The notes under the pieces were generated by a model. It worked only from the letters and a program-made list of their open reading frames with translations. It did no database searches and had not been told where the DNA came from. The translations under genes were made by a program, and so were the position numbers. Positions 52,900 to 61,625 of a stretch of 64,000 nt of DNA are shown piece by piece; position 1 is the stretch's first letter; the number at the start of each line of letters is the position of its first letter. The stretch spans positions 4,775,501 to 4,839,500 of the forward strand of contig NZ_CP031168.1 of assembly GCF_022354825.1 (NCBI RefSeq), given 5' to 3'. The stretch is from Paenibacillus sp. H1-7. GTDB taxonomy: Bacteria > Bacillota > Bacilli > Paenibacillales > NBRC-103111.

Positions 52900-54216
52900 A
52901 TGATAGCGAAGTTGAAAGTGGGACCTGCATTATCGGTTGTTCTTGTAACTAGTCTGTTGGCGGGTTGCAGCTCAGGCAGCTCGGATTCCGGCGCTTCTCC
53001 GGTCCCCAGTGCAGGGAAAACCGAAGAACATCATGAACCTGTGACGTTAAAGCTGCACCCGGGCCAAATGATCACACCGGAAGACTTAGAGCTTATGATT
53101 AATGAACCGCTCCACCGAAAATATCCTTATATTACCGTTGAGTTGATAGACAGGACCAAAAATGATTTGCAAAATCATGTAGCTTCAGGAAGTCAGTTGG
53201 ATCTGATCACAACCTGGAACGGCAGCATGTCTGCGGCAATGGACCTGAAAGTATTCGAGGATCTGACGCCGCTGGCGAAAGCAAATAGTTTTGACCTAAG
53301 CCGGTTCGACCAGCAAGCGCTCGAAACCATCAAAAACATTTCCAACGACGGGACGCTGTACGGCCTGCCTTACAACCGGCAGTTTAACGCTCTTTACTAC
53401 AATAAGGACATTTTTGATAAATTCGGAGTCGAATATCCGAAGGACGGCATGACCTGGGAAGATGTGATCCAGCTGTCCAAAAAGTTAACAAGGACGGAAA
53501 ACGGCGTTGCTTATCGTGGACTGGATCCAGAAAGCATTCAAAGAATGAGTTTTCCTTTGTCCTTAAATATAGTGGACGCCAATACCCATAAAACAACCAT
53601 AAGCGCTAACTACGAAACTTATAAAAAGCTGTTTGAATTGGGCAAGGACGTATACGCTTTACCAGAGAACAAACCGCCTAAATGGGGAACCAGCACATAT
53701 GACTCTTTTATCAAAGACAAAACCGTCGCCATGACCGCAACCGTCAATATGTTCCCTTACATCGCGCAAGTCCCCGAATACAATTGGGATGTTGTCCAGT
53801 ATCCGAGCTACAAGGATAAACCTAATGTTGCCGGGATGTACGACTTACATATCATGTCTATCAGCAAAACAAGCCAACACAAAGAAGAGGCGATGAAAGT
53901 ACTCGAAGTTCTGTTCTCGGATGAAGTGCAAATGATCGCTACGAAAAAGACCGGGCGCATTTCGCTGCTGAACGATCCGAAATTCCAGCAGGCTTACGGT
54001 GCGGATATGCCTATTTTGAAAGGAAAACATCTGGAGGGGATCTTCAAGAGTAAGCCTGCGTCTGCGCCAAGGCTATCCATCTACTATTCCAAAGCTGTAA
54101 GTATTCTGGAAAGTCACTTCAGGCAATATGTTGACGGAGCAAAAGATACGAATACGGCGCTTCGTGAAGCCGAGGAGGAAATTAATAATTACGTTCGTTC
54201 GCAAACCGGAAGCTAA
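52900..54216 (+). CDS. extracellular sugar-binding lipoprotein (orphan)
   Basis: 438 residues from the ATG at 52900; a TTG three codons upstream is possible. Lipobox LLAGC gives Cys23. It has YNKDIFDKFGVEYPKDGMTW near residue 172, as in its paralogs, and ends with LREAEEEINNYV. No permease is adjacent. It is divergent from the AraC gene at 51855. Confidence 0.9.
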   Translation: MIAKLKVGPALSVVLVTSLLAGCSSGSSDSGASPVPSAGKTEEHHEPVTLKLHPGQMITPEDLELMINEPLHRKYPYITVELIDRTKNDLQNHVASGSQLDLITTWNGSMSAAMDLKVFEDLTPLAKANSFDLSRFDQQALETIKNISNDGTLYGLPYNRQFNALYYNKDIFDKFGVEYPKDGMTWEDVIQLSKKLTRTENGVAYRGLDPESIQRMSFPLSLNIVDANTHKTTISANYETYKKLFELGKDVYALPENKPPKWGTSTYDSFIKDKTVAMTATVNMFPYIAQVPEYNWDVVQYPSYKDKPNVAGMYDLHIMSISKTSQHKEEAMKVLEVLFSDEVQMIATKKTGRISLLNDPKFQQAYGADMPILKGKHLEGIFKSKPASAPRLSIYYSKAVSILESHFRQYVDGAKDTNTALREAEEEINNYVRSQTGS

Positions 54217-54241
54217 TCGAGCGCGACTACCCGCGCTTCCT

Positions 54242-54272
54242 ATCCTCGGGAACATTTCCCGGGGATTTTTTC
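54242..54272 (+). terminator. Rho-independent terminator of the binding-protein gene
   Basis: ATCCTCGGGAA and TTCCCGGGGAT arms (11 bp with one G-T pair) and a 3-base loop, followed by TTTTTT. It is 25 bases after the stop codon. Confidence 0.85.
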
Positions 54273-54319
54273 TAGTTTAAGTATGAATCTCGAACCTTGT
54301 GAGAATCTTTGTGAAAATA

Positions 54320-54358
54320 AAAAAGCTTAGAAGGACCGAATGAGGTCCTGATCTAAGC
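54320..54358 (-). terminator. terminator of the 104-residue protein gene
   Basis: GCTTAGA and TCTAAGC outer arms with GGACC/GGTCC inside; on the minus strand it is followed by TTTTTTATTTTC. It is 12 bases after the stop codon. Confidence 0.75.
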
Positions 54359-54370
54359 GCACTAATGCTA

Positions 54371-54685
54371 TTAATGAATGTAGGAGTCGTTGGTTACCCA
54401 GGCCCCTCCTTCGTCGGTACTCCTGTAGAACATCGTTGCCGATCGAAGGGCCCCTTCTACCGCAGCTTCTACAGTAGAAAAGCGGTTTTCCTCGGAAAAC
54501 TCCGGGTCAGCCTGGTCCGCTCCCCGATAATAGTGGCTGAGCTCAAAAAAGTAATTGTCCATCCGGTTTCTTAGAATTCGAATTCCAATTTGTTTACCGT
54601 CAATGCGAGCTTTAAACGATGAGACGATTTCGTGCACCGCTTGGATATCCGCATGAATATGCTCAAGCTTTGATAAATCGAACAT
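54371..54685 (-). CDS. hypothetical protein
   Basis: 104 residues, soluble, no signal or membrane segment. Helical start (LSKLEHIHADIQAVHEIVSS) then a beta-rich middle (RIDGKQIGIRILRN) and RFSTVEAAVEGALRSATMFY. It has a strong GAGGAGGG site and its own terminator, so it is very likely a real gene. No family was recognised. Confidence 0.65.
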   Translation of the reverse strand: MFDLSKLEHIHADIQAVHEIVSSFKARIDGKQIGIRILRNRMDNYFFELSHYYRGADQADPEFSEENRFSTVEAAVEGALRSATMFYRSTDEGGAWVTNDSYIH

Positions 54686-54809
54686 TAAGGTTTCCCTCCT
54701 CTTTCGCTGCCATAATCAGCTTACATTATTCCTTCATCTATAAGCTTTTATACTTTAGAGACCGCCTCTAGCGCCCCATTATCAGGTTGCCAACTGCATC
54801 CCTCATGGA

Positions 54810-55883
54810 TCACTCTTGCGCCAAGCGTTCGAAAAACGAGCGTAGCGGGCTGTTCTGTCCAGAAAGAGATTGAAAACGTTGCTGTATCGCGCGAAAATCA
54901 GTGTTGTCGCTTATTTGATCGATGCCGCCGAACCGAAAGACGGCAAGTTTGCGCAGCGTAGGGTTTTCGACCTTACTCATTAATGCTTTCGCAAATCGGT
55001 CGCCGCCGATTACTGTAAACGGTCGTTCGAAGAAAAGCTTCGTCTCCTCCTCAAGCGTATCGGTCAGCTGCAATTCGTTATGCATCCGTGAGACAATCCG
55101 ATAAGCATGCGCCAACGCTTGCTCACGTTCTTTCCACTCTTTTGCATGTTGTCCCGCTATCAGGTGGGGCATCATTTCGGGCGCACAAGCGAGCTGTCGA
55201 AAAGCTGTTCCGAACCATTTGGGATAAGGGGCGTAACGCCGCTCTATTAGGAAACATAAATACATGATATCTCGTATTAAACGGGATGCGATTAGTCCTG
55301 ACCCAAGCTCATCTCCCACGAAGCCTGCTCGCGGCATCAAATGCTCTTCTTGTCCGATCCGGTTCCATACTGATGCCATGAGGAACAGCCATACATCCTG
55401 CGGATAAAAACGCAGCCCTTCCCGAGCGACCGTCAACTCGCCGATATCGTCCCGGTAGACGGCTCCGCTGGTTAGCTCCGCCAATGTCTGCGAAGGGATC
55501 GTCAGCCAGTCAATCAGATCCAAACCTTCGAACTTTCCGATGAGTTTGATACCGAGTCGACTGCCCAAATAAGCGGGTACGGTTGTAACGATCGTTTTTC
55601 CGATATCGACAGAATAACCTAAAAACGACGCTGGAGCTTCGTGTTGAAGAGCTGCAACAATAGCTTCCCGCTGTGATATGTCAGACTCACGTATAAAGAT
55701 CAGCACACGTGGTCCCCAGTCGTGGTCTCGGGACATCGGTGTATCAAATCCAAGCACTTCGCTGCCGGGACCGATTAGCGCAGAAGCGAACGAAAGCGCC
55801 GGTATCCTCGAAGAAAGACGTGGCTCGATATAATTTTCATGGAAACAGCGGCTTAACTGGACTCCAGGAATATGGTCATTCAT
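54810..55883 (-). CDS. DUF4037-family nucleotidyltransferase-like protein
   Basis: 357 residues. The N-terminal half has GSEVLGFDTPMSRDHDWGP, with the Gly-Ser and paired Asp residues of a nucleotidyltransferase active site. The second half is helical, with the DUF4037 pattern (LRFYPQDVWLFLMASVWNRI, AGFVGDELGSGLIASRLIRD, and FERPFTVIGGDRFAKAL). Related proteins are of unknown substrate. It is monocistronic, with an AGAGGAG site. Confidence 0.8.
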   Translation of the reverse strand: MNDHIPGVQLSRCFHENYIEPRLSSRIPALSFASALIGPGSEVLGFDTPMSRDHDWGPRVLIFIRESDISQREAIVAALQHEAPASFLGYSVDIGKTIVTTVPAYLGSRLGIKLIGKFEGLDLIDWLTIPSQTLAELTSGAVYRDDIGELTVAREGLRFYPQDVWLFLMASVWNRIGQEEHLMPRAGFVGDELGSGLIASRLIRDIMYLCFLIERRYAPYPKWFGTAFRQLACAPEMMPHLIAGQHAKEWKEREQALAHAYRIVSRMHNELQLTDTLEEETKLFFERPFTVIGGDRFAKALMSKVENPTLRKLAVFRFGGIDQISDNTDFRAIQQRFQSLSGQNSPLRSFFERLAQE

Positions 55884-56184
55884 GGATGAGTCTCCTCTCT
55901 ATTAGAGGCTGACATCAAGCGAACAGGTCGGAGAGCATGCCCCTGTACACACCCTTGCCAGCCAAATGGATCCTGGTTATACAACAATGCTACAAATTAT
56001 TCTAAAACGTTATACACTAAAGACAAAGCAAAAGTTTTGAACATTTCCTATTCCCCATTAATTCACCCCAGGGTTTGTACGGAATCCGTGGTCCTCATAT
56101 ACATCGGATAATTAGGAATATTTTGTATCCTTGTACCATATGTTGAATTGCAATCTCTTTCAAATCCTTGAGGAGGCAATAAAC
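55884..56184. other. intergenic region, no gene
   Basis: About 300 bases between the DUF4037 gene and the plus-strand dehydrogenase. It presumably carries both promoters; no clear operator or cre site was found. Confidence 0.4.
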
Positions 56185-57177
56185 ATGGAAACTGTCCGGT
56201 TTATTATGATAGGTGTCGGTGGCATGGGTAGAGAGCATATACGTCGGCTATTACAAATACCCGAAGCAGAAATCGTTGGGCTCGCGGATCCGTCTGCAGC
56301 GGCGGTAGAAGAAACGAAGAAGCGTTTTCCTGGATTGGCGGATGTTCCCGTCTATACGGATTATCAGGAAGCGATTGAGCGGGCGAACGCCGATGCGGCT
56401 GTAATCGTCTCGCCGCACAGCATGCATTTTGACCAAGGAATGGCCTGCTTGAACGGAGGACTGCACGTATTGATGGAGAAGCCGTTCGTAGCCGGATCCA
56501 AAAATGCAGAGCGCATTATCGAACATGCGGAAACAGTGAACAAACATCTTGCTGTCGCCTACCAACGTCACTTGGCTGGCCCGTATATATACATTCGAAA
56601 CCTTATCCAGAGTGGAGAATTAGGAAAAATCAATTATATATGCGCCTATCAGGCACAGAGCTGGCTCATGGGCACAACGGGTACTTGGAGGCAAAATCCG
56701 GCTCTCTCCTGCGGAGGTCAATTAAACGATTCGGGCAGCCATTTGCTCGATATTGTTTTGTGGGCGACAGCTCTTGAACCGGAAAGCGTGTCTGCTTTTA
56801 TTCACAACCGCGGATCTCAAGTGGATATTGACTCGGCTGTAACCGTCCGCTTCCGGGAAGGCGCTATTGCTACATTTAACATCGTCGGAAGCGCTAGCAT
56901 CAGCTGGTGTGAAGATGTCTCCTTTCTCGGGGAGAAAGGGACCGTCTTATATCGCAACAATCGAATATTGGTCGCTAAGGAAGGACAAAGAGAAGCCGTT
57001 GAGGTGCCTGCTAACGAGCTGCCGGCGTCCAGTGATCCCAACCGGGATTTTGTTGATCTGCTCCTTGGTAAAGTCACCGAAGCGGCTGCACCGGCGAGCT
57101 GCGGTTTAAACATCGCGCGTTTGACTGAAGCAGCTTGGGAAAGTGCGGCTAACGGTAGTCAAATAGTCCGGATTTAA
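56185..57177 (+). CDS. Gfo/Idh/MocA-family dehydrogenase
   Basis: 330 residues from the ATG at 56185 with GAGGAGG; the open frame begins upstream at 56131 without a signal. Rossmann fold with MIGVGGMGREHIRRLL, the EKPF motif (LMEKPFVAGSKNAERI) and the substrate-side segment GGQLNDSGSHLLDIVLWA. NAD(P)-dependent sugar or polyol oxidoreductase; substrate unknown. A terminator follows, so it is monocistronic. Confidence 0.9.
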   Translation: METVRFIMIGVGGMGREHIRRLLQIPEAEIVGLADPSAAAVEETKKRFPGLADVPVYTDYQEAIERANADAAVIVSPHSMHFDQGMACLNGGLHVLMEKPFVAGSKNAERIIEHAETVNKHLAVAYQRHLAGPYIYIRNLIQSGELGKINYICAYQAQSWLMGTTGTWRQNPALSCGGQLNDSGSHLLDIVLWATALEPESVSAFIHNRGSQVDIDSAVTVRFREGAIATFNIVGSASISWCEDVSFLGEKGTVLYRNNRILVAKEGQREAVEVPANELPASSDPNRDFVDLLLGKVTEAAAPASCGLNIARLTEAAWESAANGSQIVRI

Positions 57178-57190
57178 ATCCGGATACATA

Positions 57191-57236
57191 CAAACCCTCT
57201 AAACACCTCATGCTCTGACGTGTTAGAGGGTTTTCA
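57191..57236 (+). terminator. Rho-independent terminator of the dehydrogenase gene
   Basis: AAACCCTCTAAACAC and GTGTTAGAGGGTTT arms with one bulged base, followed by TTTCATT. It is about 15 bases after the stop codon. Confidence 0.8.
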
Positions 57237-57286
57237 TTCTGAGCATTTGTCTTGTTTATTTGGCCAAGTACTGGTATAAAGCGATG

Positions 57287-58015
57287 TTACCACTCAGCTT
57301 TCATACGTTCCCGAAAAAAACCACCATTAGGACCGTGTTCATCGAGTGTAGCTAGCCAAACGGCAGTATCTGCTCCTTCTGCGACAGTAAGGGGAGCATC
57401 TGCCCCTCCCATATCCGTCTGTACACTGCCAGGACAAGCCGCATTCACTTTTATACCCTTGTCTGCCACATCGTGTGCTACTAAACAGGTTAATGCATTG
57501 ATCATCGTTTTTGAGATGCGATAAGCGGATGAGCTTCCCTTTAAATCTAGCAAGCCTTGATGAACTTGAAAAGCTCCCAATCCCGACGATACATTAACAA
57601 TTCGTCCAAAATGATGTTCAATCATCAATGGTACGACAGCCTGAATTAGATTCAGAACTCCAAAGTAATTGGTCTCAAATGTTTTTTTCATTACGCTTTC
57701 CTTAACGTTTAAGATGGAAGTTCCTCTATCGAGAATGACCCCTGCATTATTCACAAGGATATCAAGACGGCCGTATTTTTCTTTCACACGCTTCATCATT
57801 TGGAGAATGCTGTCGTGACTACTCACATCTACTACTTCTAACTCAACCGACACCCCGCTCTTGCTCAATTGTTCTACCGCATTTCTTCCCTTATCTTCAT
57901 TCCGGCATCCGATCAATACGTTTATGCCTTTCAAGGAAAGCTGGCGAGCGATTTCCATTCCGATTCCTCGGTTCCCTCCAGTAACTAATGCAATTCGTGG
58001 GTTAACTTTATTCAT
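57287..58015 (-). CDS. short-chain dehydrogenase/reductase
   Basis: 242 residues from the ATG at 58015 with GGAGG at a spacing of 7; an upstream frame to 58051 is unlikely. Classical SDR: ALVTGGNRGIGMEIAR (NAD(P) loop), NNAG near residue 88, and the Ser-Tyr-Lys triad as NVSSGLG, SAYRISK. It resembles carbonyl reductase-type enzymes. Its start overlaps the MerR regulator stop (ATGA), so the pair is co-translated. Confidence 0.9.
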   Translation of the reverse strand: MNKVNPRIALVTGGNRGIGMEIARQLSLKGINVLIGCRNEDKGRNAVEQLSKSGVSVELEVVDVSSHDSILQMMKRVKEKYGRLDILVNNAGVILDRGTSILNVKESVMKKTFETNYFGVLNLIQAVVPLMIEHHFGRIVNVSSGLGAFQVHQGLLDLKGSSSAYRISKTMINALTCLVAHDVADKGIKVNAACPGSVQTDMGGADAPLTVAEGADTAVWLATLDEHGPNGGFFRERMKAEW

Positions 58016-58404
58016 GTTGGTTCCTCCGTTCGGCTGATCAATTGTTTCCACCTAAATAAACTGTCTTCTAATTGAGACTCGGCTTTGCGTAAAAGCTCGA
58101 TTTGACTTTTCATTTCAGCTAATTTTCTTTCACCGATTTCTATAGCATTAGGGAGGCATTGTTGTTTCTCTCCGTTTTGGAATAAGCAGTCAAAGAAATC
58201 CATGATTTCTTTCGCCCTGAGTCCAAGGCTAAAGTAAAGTTGGATAAATTGGACTTTTTCAATATCCGATTCAGCATAATCCCGATACCCATTCTCCAGG
58301 CGAGTGGGAATTAATAATTTCCTCTCTTCGTAATATCTCAAAGAACGCATACTCACGCCTGTCCTTTTTGACAGCTCACTAATATGTATAATGATCACTC
58401 CCAT
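58012..58404 (-). CDS. MerR-family transcriptional regulator
   Basis: 130 residues. Winged helix start HISELSKRTGVSMRSLRYYEE, then LLIPTRLENGYRDYAESDIEKV and a long dimerisation helix ending near SLFRWKQLI. Cys at QQCLP in the ligand loop might respond to an inducer. The start is uncertain: ATG at 58404 lies only about 9 bases from the expected transcription start, making the mRNA nearly leaderless. It controls itself and the SDR gene by the promoter at 58420-58450. Confidence 0.87.
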   Translation of the reverse strand: MGVIIIHISELSKRTGVSMRSLRYYEERKLLIPTRLENGYRDYAESDIEKVQFIQLYFSLGLRAKEIMDFFDCLFQNGEKQQCLPNAIEIGERKLAEMKSQIELLRKAESQLEDSLFRWKQLISRTEEPT

Positions 58405-58419
58405 ATTGATTTTATAGTC

Positions 58420-58450
58420 ATTCTAAACCATCACATCATGTGAAGGTCAA
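58420..58450 (-). promoter_or_regulatory. MerR-type promoter with 19-bp spacer
   Basis: On the minus strand TTGACC, a 19-base spacer and TAGAAT. The spacer holds the dyad TCACATGATGTGA, which extends to ACCTTCACAT and ATGTGATGGT. An overlong 19-bp spacer with a central dyad is the hallmark of promoters activated by MerR proteins. Confidence 0.65.
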
Positions 58451-58461
58451 TAGTAGTGTGG

Positions 58462-59001
58462 TTATGAATCCTTATATCTGATAACGCTCCCAGCAATAAA
58501 GTCATACAAAGTACGTCTATTCTTATTCATTAACGGGCTTATCAAATAAATAAATCCCAGACCATAAACAATGGAAAATAATGAATAAATGACAGTATCC
58601 GAATACCCGGTTGGGATGACGATATGCCATATGGTAAAATGGGCAAGCTCCCATGGGAAGAATTTCACGGCAGAGCGCAAAAGAGAGTTTCCAAGTCCGA
58701 TGGGTTGACCTCGCATGTCCGCAACCAGAATTCCCATTTTTCGTTTTCCCCATGTCGCTTGAGATTTAGACCCTTCACTTATTGCAAAATAAAGAAATAC
58801 AGGCAACGTTATCAATACAAATCCTGTGACCTCTGCTGACAAAGGGCTTGCCGTAAATAGAGGAATGAGTAACGGGTTGAATAAAAAAGATACTCCGGTC
58901 AGCAGGAAGAGATAACCCAGAATAATAATATAATCCCATAAAAAGGCGTATAAGCGGGTGCTGACCGATACACTTTTTAGATGTTCATGGCTTCGTACCA
59001 T
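58462..59001 (-). CDS. RDD-family membrane protein
   Basis: 179 residues with about four or five membrane segments. The RDD pattern is RLYAFLWDYIIILGYLFLL in the first helix, then QATWGKRKMGILV and LLRSAVKFFPWE. RDD proteins may transport small ions or compatible solutes; this one is not assigned. It lies downstream of an EamA transporter on the same strand. Confidence 0.82.
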   Translation of the reverse strand: MVRSHEHLKSVSVSTRLYAFLWDYIIILGYLFLLTGVSFLFNPLLIPLFTASPLSAEVTGFVLITLPVFLYFAISEGSKSQATWGKRKMGILVADMRGQPIGLGNSLLRSAVKFFPWELAHFTIWHIVIPTGYSDTVIYSLFSIVYGLGFIYLISPLMNKNRRTLYDFIAGSVIRYKDS

Positions 59002-59074
59002 TTTAGCCTCCAGACCTCATCTCTGTTGTTAAACTAATCCTTCCTCTGTCCAACTATACTGGATTCATAACTAA

Positions 59075-59983
59075 TCAGTTGTCATTTTGCACGTTGAACT
59101 TTAAAGATTTTGACCAAAAATACATTCCCATACCGAATAAAGTCATTATACCGCCTAAGAACTGAAACAAGGATATGGTTTCTCCTAATAATAAGTACGC
59201 AAGAATAATGGCAAGTACAGGTTCTCCAATAATACCGACGGAGACCGTTGTTGCTCCAATTGATTTTAATAATAGATTAAATATATACTGTCCGAATATA
59301 GTCGGGATGACTGCTAGCAGCAAAAAGTAAGTCCAGTCGGATGAATGGTATTCAATGAAAGAGTAATGATTTATCAGATTATAGATGAGCATAACGGTGC
59401 CGCCAATTAAAAAAACGAAGATGCTGTACACATTTGCATCGATTTTACGGCTTACTTTCTGTCCCGCCAATAGATAGGCAGAAACGAAGAATGTGCCTAG
59501 TAACGATAAACCGTCTCCAATCAGCGCTTCTTTCGAAACCACTATGTCTCCCCAGGCTATAAGGATTGACCCCAATAGAGCAACGATCAAGCAAAAAACG
59601 GTGAGCAGACTGACTTGTTCCTTGAACAAAAAGTAGGAACCGATCATTACAAATAGCGGCTGTAACGACAAGATGACCATCGAGCTTGCAACTGAGGTAT
59701 ACACTAATGATTCCATCCAGAATAAAAAGTGCAGCCCCAGAAAAAGACCGGCTAAAAGAACGGTACTCCAATCTTTTATATCCATCTTTAAAGAGCGTAG
59801 CATCTTCCAAGGTACAAAAACGAGCATGATGATAACCGAAATAAACAATCTGTACATACCGGCCACGGAAGTAGGTGTATCTGAAAATTTTATCATGATG
59901 GAAGACATAGAAACGGACAATATACTGATACATAACAAAATAAACGGATGAGAAAGTATAGACGCCTTATTTAATTTAGCCAT
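59075..59983 (-). CDS. EamA-family (DMT) transporter
   Basis: 302 residues, about ten membrane segments in two EamA repeats (IMIKFSDTPTSVAGMYRLFI in the first, LPRSIGATT-like LLKSIGATTVSVGIIGEPVL in the second). It belongs to the drug/metabolite transporter superfamily, usually exporting amino acids or metabolites. The substrate is unknown. The start has GGAGG. Upstream is a divergent AraC gene. Confidence 0.88.
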   Translation of the reverse strand: MAKLNKASILSHPFILLCISILSVSMSSIMIKFSDTPTSVAGMYRLFISVIIMLVFVPWKMLRSLKMDIKDWSTVLLAGLFLGLHFLFWMESLVYTSVASSMVILSLQPLFVMIGSYFLFKEQVSLLTVFCLIVALLGSILIAWGDIVVSKEALIGDGLSLLGTFFVSAYLLAGQKVSRKIDANVYSIFVFLIGGTVMLIYNLINHYSFIEYHSSDWTYFLLLAVIPTIFGQYIFNLLLKSIGATTVSVGIIGEPVLAIILAYLLLGETISLFQFLGGIMTLFGMGMYFWSKSLKFNVQNDN

Positions 59984-60134
59984 CGTTCCTCCAAGCGGTT
60001 ATACAATTACCTGTGCACAGAATTGTAATGATATGTCGAAGCTGGATATAATAATATCATCATCAACGTCTACATTGTGCAACTATATCTTTAATTTATA
60101 TCGAATTATCGTCAAATAAAGGAGCCTGTTACTT

Positions 60135-61022
60135 TTGAAAAAACAATTGCACGAAGCCATTCAGTATCCTGACGAGGCTTTTCCATATATCATGTACACT
60201 CATACTAATCATGGATCTATTCCTGTAGGCAGAGGCGTTAACGATCTGCATTGGCACGAAGAATTACAAATCACTTTGGTGACCAAAGGGAAACTGACGA
60301 TACAAATCAACGGAATCGATTATGATTTAGAATCGGGACAAGCCGTTTTTATCAATAAGAGTGTCCTTCACGTTGTTACGCATCTAACTCATGATGGTGA
60401 ATATGTGAGCTTTAATTTTCCGGAGAAGCTGCTTGCCTTTTATTCAGATAGTGCCATGGAAAAAAACTATGTACTTCCTTTTACCAATTCTTTTTTATTA
60501 TCACTAGAAATGAAAGGAGATACGGAATGGCAAAAACAAATCCTGCAAACACTTTGGGAAATGAAGAAGGAATTTGAAGTAAAAAAAACCTGGGGATGGC
60601 AGTATGAGATTTCCATCAAGACGGTTCAATTGTGGTTGCTTCTCATATCTAATATTTCCTTATCTTCCGAGGAATCATCTAAATACAACAGACTTCAACA
60701 AGAGAGACTGCAGCTGATGCTTAGCTTTATCCACCAGAACTATACCGATAACATAACGTTGAAGGAAATTGCTGACGTAGCACATTTGAGTGTTTCGGAG
60801 TGCACCCGCAGCTTTAAAAAAAGCATTCATATGACTCCATACTATTACTTAGTTAAGTACCGTATTAAAAAGAGCTGCGAGCTGTTAGAATCTACGGAAT
60901 ATACGATTACCGAAATTGCCCAGAGAGTTGGTTTCAATCGTGTAAATCATTTTATTCAAGCATTTAAAAAGCAACGTGACATTACACCTAAGGAATTCCG
61001 TAAAATTAGGAATAATAAATAA
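60135..61022 (+). CDS. AraC-family transcriptional regulator
   Basis: 295 residues from a TTG at 60135 with AAAGGAG at a spacing of about 10. Cupin sensor at the N-terminus (DLHWHEELQITLVTKGKLTI, metal-like His-x-His) and a C-terminal double helix-turn-helix (IADVAHLSVSECTRSFKKSI, ITEIAQRVGFNRVNHFIQAF). It is divergent from the EamA transporter gene and is its probable regulator. Confidence 0.9.
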   Translation: MKKQLHEAIQYPDEAFPYIMYTHTNHGSIPVGRGVNDLHWHEELQITLVTKGKLTIQINGIDYDLESGQAVFINKSVLHVVTHLTHDGEYVSFNFPEKLLAFYSDSAMEKNYVLPFTNSFLLSLEMKGDTEWQKQILQTLWEMKKEFEVKKTWGWQYEISIKTVQLWLLLISNISLSSEESSKYNRLQQERLQLMLSFIHQNYTDNITLKEIADVAHLSVSECTRSFKKSIHMTPYYYLVKYRIKKSCELLESTEYTITEIAQRVGFNRVNHFIQAFKKQRDITPKEFRKIRNNK

Positions 61023-61121
61023 AAAGGCCCGCTCAAAAGTGTCTTGCTTTATTAATTAATTTCTCGTTGCTCTGTCTAGTGATCCAAGGGGGATCGTACG
61101 GTTCTCCGTTTGTTAGTGCAA

Positions 61122-61151
61122 CGCGGCTGCCGATCGATGCCGGCAGCCGCG
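61122..61151. terminator. strong hairpin
   Basis: Perfect 11-bp arms CGCGGCTGCCG and CGGCAGCCGCG with an 8-base loop, then TATTAGTTT on the plus strand. It can serve the AraC gene or the opposing small gene. Confidence 0.55.
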
Positions 61152-61171
61152 TATTAGTTTCCTATTTTATC

Positions 61172-61378
61172 TTAACGAACCTTGAAGTCACAATTAGTTT
61201 TTAAGTACTTACCGCCATTTATGATTACGGCATCCTCCGAATGAGATTCAATAACACCTCCATGGTCAATGATTCTACCATTCTGCCATACAGCTACAAG
61301 AAATCGAAAATATCGCGCGTTATCAAAATCAATCTTATGCTTTAAAATACTCCCCTTTATCCCCATATATTTGTTCAA
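61172..61378 (-). CDS. small hypothetical protein
   Basis: 68 residues beginning MNKYMGIKGSILKHKI with beta-rich content (YFRFLVAVWQNGRIIDHGGV, AVIINGGKYLKTNC). The TTG start follows AAAGGG closely, and an ATG four codons later may be used. No family was recognised. The neat terminator-like hairpin downstream supports a real gene. Confidence 0.5.
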   Translation of the reverse strand: MNKYMGIKGSILKHKIDFDNARYFRFLVAVWQNGRIIDHGGVIESHSEDAVIINGGKYLKTNCDFKVR

Positions 61379-61625
61379 CCCTTTACACTAATAATGTGTT
61401 TCATTATTAGTGATAATACTCGAAATACAATGTCGATTGCTTCAGAAATGTGGAGCAAATGATGACTATTATTGTCGACCCAACAACTATTTACATAAAA
61501 TTACCGCCGGATCTGCATCTGCTGTCGCCTATGGAGCAATCCGTAAGTACAGTTGTACATCTTCATAAAGACGAACAGCCCCCATAACCGCTCATGGCTT
61601 GGAGGCTTTTCATGCTTATAGCAAG
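61379..61625. other. intergenic region
   Basis: About 250 bases between the small gene and the end of the GH2 gene; no gene or clear repeat was seen. Confidence 0.35.
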
